A stretch of 64,000 bases of DNA, from assembly GCA_964492335.1 (NCBI GenBank), contig CAZBJX010000005.1, positions 36,724-100,723 of the forward strand. Direction: 5' to 3'. Both the position numbers and the translations under genes were made by a program. The stretch comes from JAFGCL01 sp964492335 (GTDB taxonomy: Bacteria; Chloroflexota; Dehalococcoidia; UBA2247; RBG-13-53-26). Position 1 is the stretch's first letter. Each line of letters opens with the position of its first letter. Below the pieces are notes generated by a model, which was given only the letters and a program-made list of their open reading frames with translations, did no database searches and had not been told where the DNA came from. Shown here one piece after another: positions 8,489 to 15,672 of this stretch.

Positions 8489-9409
8489 CTCGCTCATGAC
8501 GATGCGCACGATGCTGGCCGGGTGCCGGAAGGCCCGCTCGGCGACCATCCTGCGGGCGGGCTGCAGCAGCATCTCCCCCATCTTGCTCATGCCCCCGCCG
8601 ACGATGATCATCTGGGGGTTGAAGATGTTGACCAGGTTCACCATGCCTATGCCCAGGTAGTTGGCGGCCTGGCTGATGATGGAGACGGCCACCGCATCGC
8701 CCCGGGCGGCGGCCGCGGCCACGGTCTGGGCGGTGACGGACTGCGCGTGCCCCTCGGCTATCTGCAGGATGACCGTCCTGGTCCCCCGGGCGATGAGGCG
8801 CTGCGCTTCCCGGGCCACGGCCTTGCCCGAGGCCAGCACCTCCAGGCAGCCGATGTTTCCGCAGGCGCAGCGCGGCCCGTTGGCGTCGATGGTCATGTGG
8901 CCCATTTCCCCGGCGCTGCCGGAGGCGCCGGAGTAGAGCCGGCCGTCGATGATGATGCCCCCGCCGATGCCGGTGCTCACCGTCAGGTAGATGAGGTCCC
9001 GCACCCCGCGCCCGGCCCCGAAGCGGTGCTCCCCCAGGGCCGCCGCCGTGGCGTCGTTGACGATGAAGGCCCTGATCTCCATGGCCTTTTCGATCTCGTC
9101 CTTGAGAGGTATGTTGTGCCACCCGGGCAGGTTGGGGGAGTCGGTGACGATGCCCTTCCCCGGGTCGATGGCCCCCGCCGCGGCCACGGCCACGCTGGCC
9201 ACGGAGGACGGCGCCATGCCGGCGTTTCGTATAAGGTTGCCGGCGGAGGACACGATGCGCCGGATGACGGCCGGCGCGCCCTCCTCCGCCAGAGTGGGGA
9301 TGTACTCGCGGGAGAGTATCTCCCCCTCAGTGGAAACCAGGGCGGTGACGATCTTGGTGCCGCCCAGGTCCACAGCCAGGACCGGCCTCGATGGGGCTGG
9401 TTGGGACAT
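8423..9409 (-). CDS. ROK family sugar kinase (glucokinase-like)
   Basis: 328 residues from the ATG at 9409; a longer in-frame start at 9541 would pass through the promoter and a hairpin, so it is not used. The N-terminal phosphate loop AVDLGGTKI is clear. DSPNLPGWHN, IVNDATAAALGE (catalytic Asp), STGIGGGIIIDG, GEMGHMTI and the ROK zinc motif CACGNIGCLE follow, then VGGGMSKMG. It is expected to phosphorylate a hexose, most often glucose, with ATP. Substrate specificity is not certain, since ROK kinases and repressors share the fold, but there is no DNA-binding N-terminus. Its 3' end overlaps tgt by 66 bp in convergent orientation. Confidence 0.88.
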   Translation of the reverse strand: MSQPAPSRPVLAVDLGGTKIVTALVSTEGEILSREYIPTLAEEGAPAVIRRIVSSAGNLIRNAGMAPSSVASVAVAAAGAIDPGKGIVTDSPNLPGWHNIPLKDEIEKAMEIRAFIVNDATAAALGEHRFGAGRGVRDLIYLTVSTGIGGGIIIDGRLYSGASGSAGEMGHMTIDANGPRCACGNIGCLEVLASGKAVAREAQRLIARGTRTVILQIAEGHAQSVTAQTVAAAAARGDAVAVSIISQAANYLGIGMVNLVNIFNPQMIIVGGGMSKMGEMLLQPARRMVAERAFRHPASIVRIVMSELGDNAGVFGAVAFAAESGRPR

Positions 9410-9419
9410 GATGGGGCCT

Positions 9420-9449
9420 ATTATAAGCCCCGGGGGGCATGGGCGGCAA
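9420..9449 (-). promoter_or_regulatory. Promoter of the ROK kinase gene
   Basis: On the minus strand TTGCCG (9449-9444), an 18-bp spacer and TATAAT (9425-9420). The -10 ends only 10 bp before the ATG at 9409 and there is no clear ribosome-binding site, so a leaderless or nearly leaderless transcript is likely. Confidence 0.55.
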
Positions 9450-9513
9450 TGGGCTGTACCCGGCCACCATCGGGGTCTCCCATTCGCGGGGTTGGCGTTT
9501 AAGAGCCCCTGCC

Positions 9514-9549
9514 AAAGGGATTTGTTTGCCATAACAAACAAATCCCTTT
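9514..9549. repeat. Perfect 15-bp inverted repeat, AT-rich
   Basis: Arms at 9514-9528 and 9535-9549 are perfectly complementary and enclose a six-base loop (CCATAA). The arms are much richer in A+T than the surroundings. It lies between the deacetylase gene (ending 9639) and the ROK promoter, both on the minus strand. No T-run follows on either strand, so a classical terminator is not certain; an operator for the ROK promoter or a small repeat element are alternatives. Confidence 0.7.
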
Positions 9550-9638
9550 CGTGCCCGGGCTGACGGCCCGCAGGGCCGCAGCCGTCCGGGCCTGGTTCAG
9601 CTCCGCCTGCAGCTCGATGGGGCCCGCCTTGATGAGGA

Positions 9639-10706
9639 TCATGTGAAGCAGCTCCAGTACCTGGCCAGGGCCATCTTCACTTCCTCCACCACGCTCCTGG
9701 TCTCGGCCAGCCCCGCGTCCCGCTCGACGGCCAGGACATAGGGCTCCTTGAGGGGGATGCTGATGCCCGCTCCGCCGGCCACCATGGCCAGCCAGCCGGA
9801 AGGAAGGACCAGCTGGTTGTAGCCGCTGCCCAGCAGGTCCACCCGGCGGCCGCCGCACACGCGCTCCGCCACTTCCCTGGTCTTCCTGCCTATCATGACG
9901 AAGCCCTGCAGGGTGATCCCGAGATCCGTGAGCTCGTCGGCGTAGTGAGGGTCCGAGCCCCCGTTGCGGATGATGATGTCGGGCTGGAACTCCTCGGCCA
10001 GGGGGGCGAAGACGTGGTCCAGGGCATACTCGTAGGCCTGGTCGGAGGCCCCCTGCGGCATGGGCACGTTAACCGTGAAGCCCTTCCCCGGGCCTTCACC
10101 GATCTCGTGGACGAACCCGGTCCCGGGATAGAGGGTCCGGGGGTCCTGGTGCAGGTCGATGAACAGCACCCGGGGATCATGGTACAGGATGGCGCAGGTC
10201 CCGTCCCCGGCGTGGGCATCGGTGTCCAGCACCAGGACGCGCTTCGCCCCCAGGTCCTCCAGCAGGTGCAGGGCCGAGACCGCCACGTCATTGTAGATGC
10301 AGAAGCCGGCCGCGTAGCTCCTCTGGGCGTGGTGCAGCCCGCCTCCCACCCCCACGGCATGGGCCACGCCGGACTGCATGACCAGCTCCGCCGCCGTCAT
10401 GGAGGCGCCGACAATGAAACGCGCCGCCCTCTCCATCCCGGGCTGAAGCGGGGTGTCGGAGCTCATATAGGTGTAGCCGGGCACCCAGGCCCCGCTGGAG
10501 GCCGCCACCAGGTCGCGGATGTACGCCCTCTCGTGGACCAGTAGCAGGTCCTCGTCCGAGGCGCAGCGGGGTTCGACCTCGTGGTGGGACTGGAACCGGG
10601 AGCGGGCCAGGGCCATGAAGTTGCTGTAGCGGTCGCTGCGGAAGGGGTGGCCGGGGCCGAAGTCGTAACCCTTGATCTCGTCACTGTAGACGATGGTCGG
10701 CATCAT
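9639..10706 (-). CDS. Histone deacetylase / acetoin utilisation protein family hydrolase
   Basis: 355 residues from the ATG at 10706, eight bases after GGAGG; an upstream start at 10766 lacks such a site. Zinc-dependent amidohydrolase of the HDAC/AcuC/acetylpolyamine amidohydrolase class. Seen: an early DFGPGHPFRSDRY, GGGLHHAQRSYAAGFCIYND with the charge-relay histidines, the zinc ligands in LDTDAHAGDGT (Asp-x-His; the second His of the usual HH is Ala), RNGGSDPHYAD with the third ligand Asp, and GSGYN carrying the transition-state Tyr. It probably removes an acetyl or acyl group from a lysine or polyamine; the substrate is unknown. It is divergent from the PHP gene. Confidence 0.85.
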   Translation of the reverse strand: MMPTIVYSDEIKGYDFGPGHPFRSDRYSNFMALARSRFQSHHEVEPRCASDEDLLLVHERAYIRDLVAASSGAWVPGYTYMSSDTPLQPGMERAARFIVGASMTAAELVMQSGVAHAVGVGGGLHHAQRSYAAGFCIYNDVAVSALHLLEDLGAKRVLVLDTDAHAGDGTCAILYHDPRVLFIDLHQDPRTLYPGTGFVHEIGEGPGKGFTVNVPMPQGASDQAYEYALDHVFAPLAEEFQPDIIIRNGGSDPHYADELTDLGITLQGFVMIGRKTREVAERVCGGRRVDLLGSGYNQLVLPSGWLAMVAGGAGISIPLKEPYVLAVERDAGLAETRSVVEEVKMALARYWSCFT

Positions 10707-10737
10707 GAGATCACCCTCCCGGCCCGCCAGACGACCT

Positions 10738-10767
10738 TTGTTGTTGCCCCTGGCGATCCTATACAAT
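10738..10767 (+). promoter_or_regulatory. Probable promoter of the PHP gene
   Basis: TTGTTG (10738-10743), an 18-bp spacer and TACAAT (10762-10767), 29 bp before the TTG start at 10797. It lies in the divergent spacer between the deacetylase and PHP genes. Confidence 0.4.
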
Positions 10768-10796
10768 GATACCAGTCATCTTGCCGGGATTGCACC

Positions 10797-11483
10797 TTGA
10801 GGATCGACCTGCACGTTCACACCAGCCCCCTGTCGCCCGACAGCTCCATGAGCGCGGACGAGGCCATCGAAGCAGCCAGGGAGATCGGCCTGGACGGCAT
10901 CTGCTTCACGGAGCACGATCGGGCCTGGGGGGCCGCGGACATCCACGCCCTGAGGGCCAAGCACGACTTCCCCGTCTTCAGGGGCGTCGAAGTGATGCTG
11001 AGGGGCGGGATCGAGGTCCTGGTGTTCGGCCTGGACAGGGACTTCACCTCTCTGCTGGAGCTGGCGGAGCTGAGGAAGATGGTGGCCGCGGCGAACGGGT
11101 TCATGGTCTGCGCGCACCCCTTCCGCGGGCTCCCGGAGCACACCCTGGCCGATTCGACGGCAGCCATCGAGACCGTGCTGGGCAGGATGGACATCGGCTG
11201 CATTGATGCGGTGGAAGGCCTCAATGGGCGCAACAAGGACAAGCATAACCAGGCGGCCCTGGAGATGGCGGCCGCCCACGGGCTGAAGACCACTGGAGGG
11301 AGCGACGCCCATGCGGCCAGTGAGGTGGGCACCTGCGTCACCGTTTTCGAGAGGGAGGTGCGAACGGGGGGCGATCTGCTGAGAGAGCTGGCGGCGGGCC
11401 GGTTCACCAGCGCCAGGTTCCGGGCCAGACAGGCATGGGCATGGCAGGATAGCACCCGGACCATACAGCGGTGGTGGCTCTGA
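10797..11483 (+). CDS. PHP-domain metal-dependent phosphoesterase
   Basis: 228 residues from a TTG at 10797; the family motif DLHVHTS starts at residue 4, so no other start fits. The PHP metal ligands appear in order: DLHVHT, FTEHD, a Glu in FRGVEVML, CAHPFR, and GSDAHAASEVG near residue 180. Proteins of this type cleave phosphoesters such as 3',5'-bisnucleotides or histidinol phosphate, or trim short RNA; the substrate cannot be read here. No extra domain is present. The -10 box of a candidate promoter ends 29 bp upstream, and a promoter for the next gene overlaps the stop codon. Confidence 0.8.
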   Translation: MRIDLHVHTSPLSPDSSMSADEAIEAAREIGLDGICFTEHDRAWGAADIHALRAKHDFPVFRGVEVMLRGGIEVLVFGLDRDFTSLLELAELRKMVAAANGFMVCAHPFRGLPEHTLADSTAAIETVLGRMDIGCIDAVEGLNGRNKDKHNQAALEMAAAHGLKTTGGSDAHAASEVGTCVTVFEREVRTGGDLLRELAAGRFTSARFRARQAWAWQDSTRTIQRWWL

Positions 11484-11513
11484 TTGACAATCCGGACAGG
11501 CATGGCATAGCAT
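11484..11513 (+). promoter_or_regulatory. Promoter of the MFE-2-like SDR gene
   Basis: Consensus TTGACA (11484-11489), an 18-bp spacer and TAGCAT (11508-11513). The implied leader of about 160 nt up to 11679 holds no riboswitch fold that I recognise; it ends with a good AGGAGGGA site. Confidence 0.55.
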
Positions 11514-11678
11514 TTAAGCTGAGGCCCGTTCATGATGAGGGGTGCCGCAGTCTCTTGAACCACAAGCCATACCCTTACGGCCGTGCGGTCGAGAATGCGG
11601 TGTCCCGCCCTGGTTTCCCAGCCTGGTGGAGCGTGAATTTCCTGCTGGAATAACGAAATTAGGAGGGATGGAGCAAAG

Positions 11679-12605
11679 ATGGCAAAGAGACTCGAAGGCA
11701 AGGTAGCGATAGTCACCGGCGCCGGTCGCGGGATCGGGGCTGCGCATGCCATGGCGCTGGCCATGCATGGGGCCAAGGTAGTGGTCAACGACCCCGGAGT
11801 CAATCGCGATGGGACCGGCTCCTCCAATGTGGCCGACGAGGCCGTGGCGGCCATCACGAAGGCCGGCGGCGTCGCGGTGGCCAACTACGACAGCGTGGCC
11901 ACCCCGGAAGGCGCCGAGGGGATCGTCAAGACCGCGGTGGAGAAGCTGGGCGGGATCCACATACTGGTGAACAATGCCGGCTTCCTGCGGGACAAGTCCA
12001 GCTGGACCATGACTCCGGAAGAGTTCGATGCGGTGGTCAAGGTGCATCTCTACGGGCACTTCAACTGCTGCCGGGCGGTGGCCCCGATCATGAGGCAGCA
12101 GCGGTGGGGCAGGATAATCAACACCTCCTCCGAGGCGGGGGCCATCGGCAATTTCGGCCAGGCCAACTACGCGTCAGCCAAAGAGGGCATCGTCGGCCTG
12201 ACCAGGGTGCTGGCCCGGGAGCTGGGCAAGTACGGCGTGACCAGCAACGCACTCAGGCCGCAGGCGGCCACCCGCATGACCATGACCGAAGACGTGATGG
12301 CTAACATCGCCAACATGATGGGGATGAAGGACCCGAAAGAGGCCGAGAAGAAGTTCATGGCCATGCTCGCTCCAGAGTATATCTCCCCCATCCTGATATT
12401 CCTCTGCTCCGAGGAAGCGGCCAACGTCAATGGCCGCGTGTTCAATGTCGGGGGCGGCAAGTTCGGCCTCTACAACGAGCCCGAGGTGATCGCCGCCGTG
12501 GAGAAAGCCGGCCAGGTCTGGGATGCCGAAGAGCTGATCAAGGAGATGGTGGCCAACGTCACCGGCAAACTGGTCAACGTGGCCCCTGTCCAGCCGGCGA
12601 AATAG
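11679..12605 (+). CDS. Short-chain dehydrogenase like the 3-hydroxyacyl-CoA dehydrogenase part of MFE-2
   Basis: 308 residues. Rossmann motif VTGAGRGIGAAHA at residues 13-25, NNAGFLRDKS near 100, catalytic Ser in INTSSEAG and the YASAK Tyr/Lys pair. Several blocks (VVNDPG, VANYDSV, GNFGQANYASAKEGIVGLT) are typical of the hydroxyacyl-CoA dehydrogenase domain of peroxisomal-type multifunctional enzyme 2, which oxidises (3R)-3-hydroxyacyl-CoA with NAD+. The C-terminal extension after FNVGGGKFGLYNEP also fits that group. It stands alone, with its own promoter and a terminator. It faces the minus-strand acyl-CoA operon and probably works in the same beta-oxidation route. Confidence 0.85.
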   Translation: MAKRLEGKVAIVTGAGRGIGAAHAMALAMHGAKVVVNDPGVNRDGTGSSNVADEAVAAITKAGGVAVANYDSVATPEGAEGIVKTAVEKLGGIHILVNNAGFLRDKSSWTMTPEEFDAVVKVHLYGHFNCCRAVAPIMRQQRWGRIINTSSEAGAIGNFGQANYASAKEGIVGLTRVLARELGKYGVTSNALRPQAATRMTMTEDVMANIANMMGMKDPKEAEKKFMAMLAPEYISPILIFLCSEEAANVNGRVFNVGGGKFGLYNEPEVIAAVEKAGQVWDAEELIKEMVANVTGKLVNVAPVQPAK

Positions 12606-12632
12606 GCTGAAGTACCCATCGCGCAGAAACAG

Positions 12633-12672
12633 GGCCGCTGCAGGACCCCGTGGGCCTGCAGCGGCCTCTTTG
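12633..12672 (+). terminator. Intrinsic terminator after the SDR gene
   Basis: A perfect 12-bp stem (12633-12644 with 12655-12666), loop of ten bases, followed by CTCTTT. It lies 28 bp after the SDR stop and also faces the end of the DnaJ gene. Confidence 0.75.
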
Positions 12673-12718
12673 TGCGGAGCATGAGGGGGGGCGCGGCGCC
12701 CGGGGTGGCGCGCCGCCG

Positions 12719-13366
12719 CTATTTGATCTTGATGGTGACCAGGATGTCCCCGGGGTAGCCGTCGGTTGCCCGGCAGGCGCCACTGAGCTTGAGAACGTCG
12801 CCCGGCTTCACCCCGGCGGGCACCTTCACCTCCAGTCTCTTGCCCTTGCGGGTGAGCTGCTTGGTGACGCCCTTGCCGGCCTCGGCCCGGGTGATGGTCA
12901 GCTCATAGCGTACGTCCTTGCCCCGGGGGGCGCGGGGCTGGCGGGCGAAGTGGTCCGGCCTGATGTTTCCGAACCTGACGCCCTCCGCGGGCCCGTAGGT
13001 GACCGTGAACCCCGCTCCGGAGCGCCTCAGGGAGTCGCCGAAGATGACCTGCAGGAAGTCCAGGCCCAGGCCGGACTTCCCGAATTCCCGCATCAGGTCC
13101 TCGAAGGTGGTCCTGGTGGCGGCGTCGCCGAAGATGTCGCCGGCGCTGCCGGCGGTGCCGAACCGGTCGTACTGCTGGCGCTTCTCGGGGACGCCCAGGA
13201 CACCGTAGGCCTCGTTGATCTCCTTGAACTTCTCGTTGGCCCAGTCCTCTTTGCCGGGGTTGCGGTCCGGGTGGAACTGCATGGCATGGCGGCGGTAGGC
13301 CTTCTTGATCTGCTCGTCATCGGCGCCCCTGGGCACCCCCAGTATCTCGTAGTAGTCCTTCCTCAT
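12719..13366 (-). CDS. Short DnaJ-like co-chaperone without zinc finger
   Basis: 215 residues from ATG at 13366 (GTG at 13375 is an alternative). Residues 1-70 form a J domain with [13 protein letters not shown] and the HPD tripeptide in FHPDRN, which stimulates DnaK-type Hsp70 ATPase. The central zinc-finger repeats of DnaJ are absent, and there is only one C-terminal substrate-binding beta domain, starting near [10 protein letters not shown] and ending LVTIKIK. It is therefore closer to CbpA but shorter, with one of the two C-terminal domains missing. It is downstream of the acyl-CoA operon, separated from it by a hairpin, so it may be expressed separately. Confidence 0.82.
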   Translation of the reverse strand: MRKDYYEILGVPRGADDEQIKKAYRRHAMQFHPDRNPGKEDWANEKFKEINEAYGVLGVPEKRQQYDRFGTAGSAGDIFGDAATRTTFEDLMREFGKSGLGLDFLQVIFGDSLRRSGAGFTVTYGPAEGVRFGNIRPDHFARQPRAPRGKDVRYELTITRAEAGKGVTKQLTRKGKRLEVKVPAGVKPGDVLKLSGACRATDGYPGDILVTIKIK

Positions 13367-13409
13367 TTGCCTCACGTTCTCGCCGGCCGGATGTACTGCG
13401 GTTCAGAAA

Positions 13410-13450
13410 CAGGCCAGCCCCATGATTGCCCGGCAATCCCTGGGGCTGGC
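13410..13450 (-). terminator. Hairpin after the acyl-CoA operon
   Basis: A 10-bp perfect stem (13413-13422 with 13441-13450) continued inside by GATTGC/GCAATC. On the minus strand it is followed by CTGTTTCTG. It is 31 bp beyond the end of the MaoC-like gene, so it probably terminates that operon. Confidence 0.5.
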
Positions 13451-13480
13451 GCGCGGTATTGGCTGGACCTGGTGGGCCAG

Positions 13481-13888
13481 CTAGCCCATGTTCATGACGC
13501 GGCCGCTGGCGGCGGCCACCACTTCGCCCTTCTGGTTGGTGTAGGTCGACTTCATCCCGAAGAGCAGCATCTTGCGCTTCTCGTTGGACTTGTCTTCGAC
13601 CCCGGTGAACTCGTTGACAATGGTAAGCGTGTCCCCGATGTTGATGGGCTTGAAGAACTCCCAGTCCCCGCCAGCATCAACAATGCCCGGGAGCTCGAAG
13701 GGCGGCATGGGCGCGGCCTCGCCCATCAGCTGGGCGGAGGTCAGCAGCGCCGGGTGCACTTCCTTCTGCCATTTGGGGTTCTTGTCACCGATAGCTTCGC
13801 AGAAGCGCCTGTTCATGGTCCTGTCGATCTCCCATGTCTGAGGCTTGCCCTTGCCTCCGACGAACTTCTTCATTTCGGCGATGTCCAT
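13481..13888 (-). CDS. MaoC-like hot-dog protein (FAS1-type dehydratase N-terminal domain)
   Basis: 135 residues, one hot-dog domain. The pattern WEIDRTMNRRFCEAIGDKNP, then HPALL, DWEFFKPINIGDTLTI and STYTNQKGEVVA fits the N-terminal MaoC-dehydratase domain that in steroid and fatty acid pathways pairs with a catalytic hot-dog subunit to form an enoyl-CoA hydratase. I do not see the hydratase Asp/His dyad clearly, so it may need a partner subunit that is not in this window. AAGGAGAAC precedes the ATG. It is the last gene of the operon with DUF35, thiolase and two acyl-CoA dehydrogenases; in the actinobacterial protein ChsH2 this domain is fused to DUF35, here they are separate genes. Confidence 0.75.
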   Translation of the reverse strand: MDIAEMKKFVGGKGKPQTWEIDRTMNRRFCEAIGDKNPKWQKEVHPALLTSAQLMGEAAPMPPFELPGIVDAGGDWEFFKPINIGDTLTIVNEFTGVEDKSNEKRKMLLFGMKSTYTNQKGEVVAAASGRVMNMG

Positions 13889-13951
13889 GTCCTGTTCTCC
13901 TTTCGTAGACTCCTGCGACAGGGAGCAAGCAGATGACTAATTCTAGTACGG

Positions 13952-15196
13952 TTACCAGGCCTTGGTCAAAATGCAGGCGGCATTGTTGCCGGCATAGCCG
14001 TAGGTCTGGGCCAGCCCGTTGTTGAGCTTGGTCTTCTTGACCTGGCCTTCACCGCATTCGCCCCGCATCTGTCGGACCAGCTGGCAGACCTGGGCCAGTC
14101 CCTGGGCCACCACGGCCTCACCCTGGGCCGCCAGGCCCCCTCCGGAGCAGACCGGCAGCTCGCCCTCGATAGGGTGGACCTTGCCGGACATAAGTATCTT
14201 GTCGGCTTCACCGGCCATGAGCTGCATGATGCACTCCAGGTATACCAGGTAGTGCCAGGAGGAGTTGTCCGGGAGCTCAATGATGTCGATGTCGGCGGGC
14301 TGGAGCCCGGCCATGCTGTAGACTGCCTTGATGGCGTTGCGGGACTCTGAGAGGTCCAGAACGCCCGGGCGCGGGAAGGAGGAGCAGAAGGTCAGCCGGA
14401 TGGTCGGGTCGCCGAAGGTCGGAGTGCCGACGACGATGCCCTTGATCCAGAGCGGCTTTTTGCACATCTTCTTGGCGTTCTCCAGGGTGGTGACGATCAC
14501 AGCGCAGGCACCGTCGGAGGTGGCGCAGATCTCGAAGAGCCGCAGGGGCTCGGCCACGTACTTGGAGGCCTTGATCTCGTCCATGGTGAATACCTTGCGG
14601 TAGCGGGCATAGGGGTTGTGCACCGACCCTACGGAGGTGATGTGCTTGGCGTAGGCCAGGGTCTCGTCGGTGGTGCCGAGGTCGTGCATGCGCCGCTTGA
14701 GCTCCATGGCCCAGTAGGCGGGATTGGTCTCGCCGGTCATGCAGAAGCGAACGTAGTCAGTGTCGTTGATGCCGCCCTTGTCGAACTTGGTCGGGGCGCC
14801 TTCGCGAAGCTGCGGCCGGAAGAAGCCTCCGGCCGACTTGTCGGCGGCGATGGCGATGCAGTTGTCTACGTGCCCGGAGGCGACGGCCAGGACGGCCTCC
14901 CTGAGGATGGCCTGGCCGGAAGCGCAGGCGTTGACGCAGTTGACCATGGGGATCCCGGTCTCGCCCATCATGCGGGCGATGGAGGTGCCCATGAGCAGTG
15001 AGGGCACGCCGCCGCGGTCGGCGATCCACATGTAGGCACCGAAAACGGCGCTCTGGATGTCGCGCCAGGACATGTTGGCGTCGCTGAGGGCCGCCACCGT
15101 GGCCTCAACTCCCATGTCCTGCATGGACTTCTCGGGGAACTGGCCCCAGGGATGCTGGCCGATACCAACGATTGCTACTTCACGCATCGGTTTCAT
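13952..15196 (-). CDS. SCP2/lipid-transfer-type thiolase (Ltp2-like)
   Basis: 414 residues from the ATG eight bases after AGGAGG (a more distal ATG at 15202 is too close to that site). Thiolase fold: N-terminal REVAIVGIGQHPWG, the cysteine region MVNCVNACASGQAILREAV, and C-terminal CSGGGLAAQGEAV and YGYAGNNAACIL. The histidine block that in most SCP2-thiolases reads HDCF is replaced by LPDNSSWHYL, so simple thiolytic cleavage is doubtful. This resembles the Ltp2-type retro-aldolases that act with a DUF35 partner on steroid side chains. The DUF35 gene lies just upstream. The function as aldolase rather than thiolase is an inference. Confidence 0.8.
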   Translation of the reverse strand: MKPMREVAIVGIGQHPWGQFPEKSMQDMGVEATVAALSDANMSWRDIQSAVFGAYMWIADRGGVPSLLMGTSIARMMGETGIPMVNCVNACASGQAILREAVLAVASGHVDNCIAIAADKSAGGFFRPQLREGAPTKFDKGGINDTDYVRFCMTGETNPAYWAMELKRRMHDLGTTDETLAYAKHITSVGSVHNPYARYRKVFTMDEIKASKYVAEPLRLFEICATSDGACAVIVTTLENAKKMCKKPLWIKGIVVGTPTFGDPTIRLTFCSSFPRPGVLDLSESRNAIKAVYSMAGLQPADIDIIELPDNSSWHYLVYLECIMQLMAGEADKILMSGKVHPIEGELPVCSGGGLAAQGEAVVAQGLAQVCQLVRQMRGECGEGQVKKTKLNNGLAQTYGYAGNNAACILTKAW

Positions 15197-15208
15197 CGTC
15201 ATAGCCTC

Positions 15209-15631
15209 CTATTTCCCCACCGGTTTCCACATCCAGGTGATGTATTCGTTCTCGGCATCCTCATACAGCTTGCCCACGGTCATCTCCAGCTTCTGGCCGA
15301 TCTCGAGGCCTTCAGTGGTGGTGGTCATGCCCAGGACGCGCAGGCCCTCGGCCACGTCGACCATGGCCACGCCGTAGGGCTGGAACGGCTCCATCCGGAA
15401 GGGGGCCGCAGGCTGCGCGGTGTGGATAGTGTAGGTGTACAGGGTGCCCTGGTTGCTGACAGGGACTACCTGCATGTTGGCCCTGTCCTTGGGGCAATCG
15501 GGGTTGCCGCAGAACGCGACCGCCGGGAAGAAATACGCGCCGCACTTGGTGCACTTGCTCGCCAGGAGTTGGGGCTTGTCAGCGGGCCAGGTGAACAGGC
15601 CGTCGATTATCGGGACTTGCTTCTTTGCCAT
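15209..15631 (-). CDS. DUF35 / OB-fold acyl-CoA-associated zinc-ribbon protein
   Basis: 140 residues. The N-terminal rubredoxin-like zinc ribbon is seen as SKCTKCGAYFFPAVAFCGNPDC, two cysteine pairs, followed by an OB-fold from about residue 60 (GTLYTYTIH, PYGVAMVDVAEGLRVLG). Such proteins bind SCP2-type thiolases or aldolases and help position the acyl-CoA. In actinobacteria the DUF35 domain of ChsH2 binds Ltp2. The gene is 12 bp upstream of the thiolase and has an AAGGAGA site. Its partner is therefore almost surely the thiolase. It shows no catalytic residues of its own. Confidence 0.88.
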   Translation of the reverse strand: MAKKQVPIIDGLFTWPADKPQLLASKCTKCGAYFFPAVAFCGNPDCPKDRANMQVVPVSNQGTLYTYTIHTAQPAAPFRMEPFQPYGVAMVDVAEGLRVLGMTTTTEGLEIGQKLEMTVGKLYEDAENEYITWMWKPVGK

Positions 15632-15672
15632 GCTTCGATCTCCTTTCTGAGTTTGTCGCCGACTGCCGGTAT

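Noticed and set aside
9514..9549. Insertion sequence end
   Set aside because: No transposase frame or target duplication nearby; a short hairpin only.
11514..11678. Riboswitch in the leader of the MFE-2-like SDR gene
   Set aside because: The leader is long enough, but I could not match any known riboswitch core.
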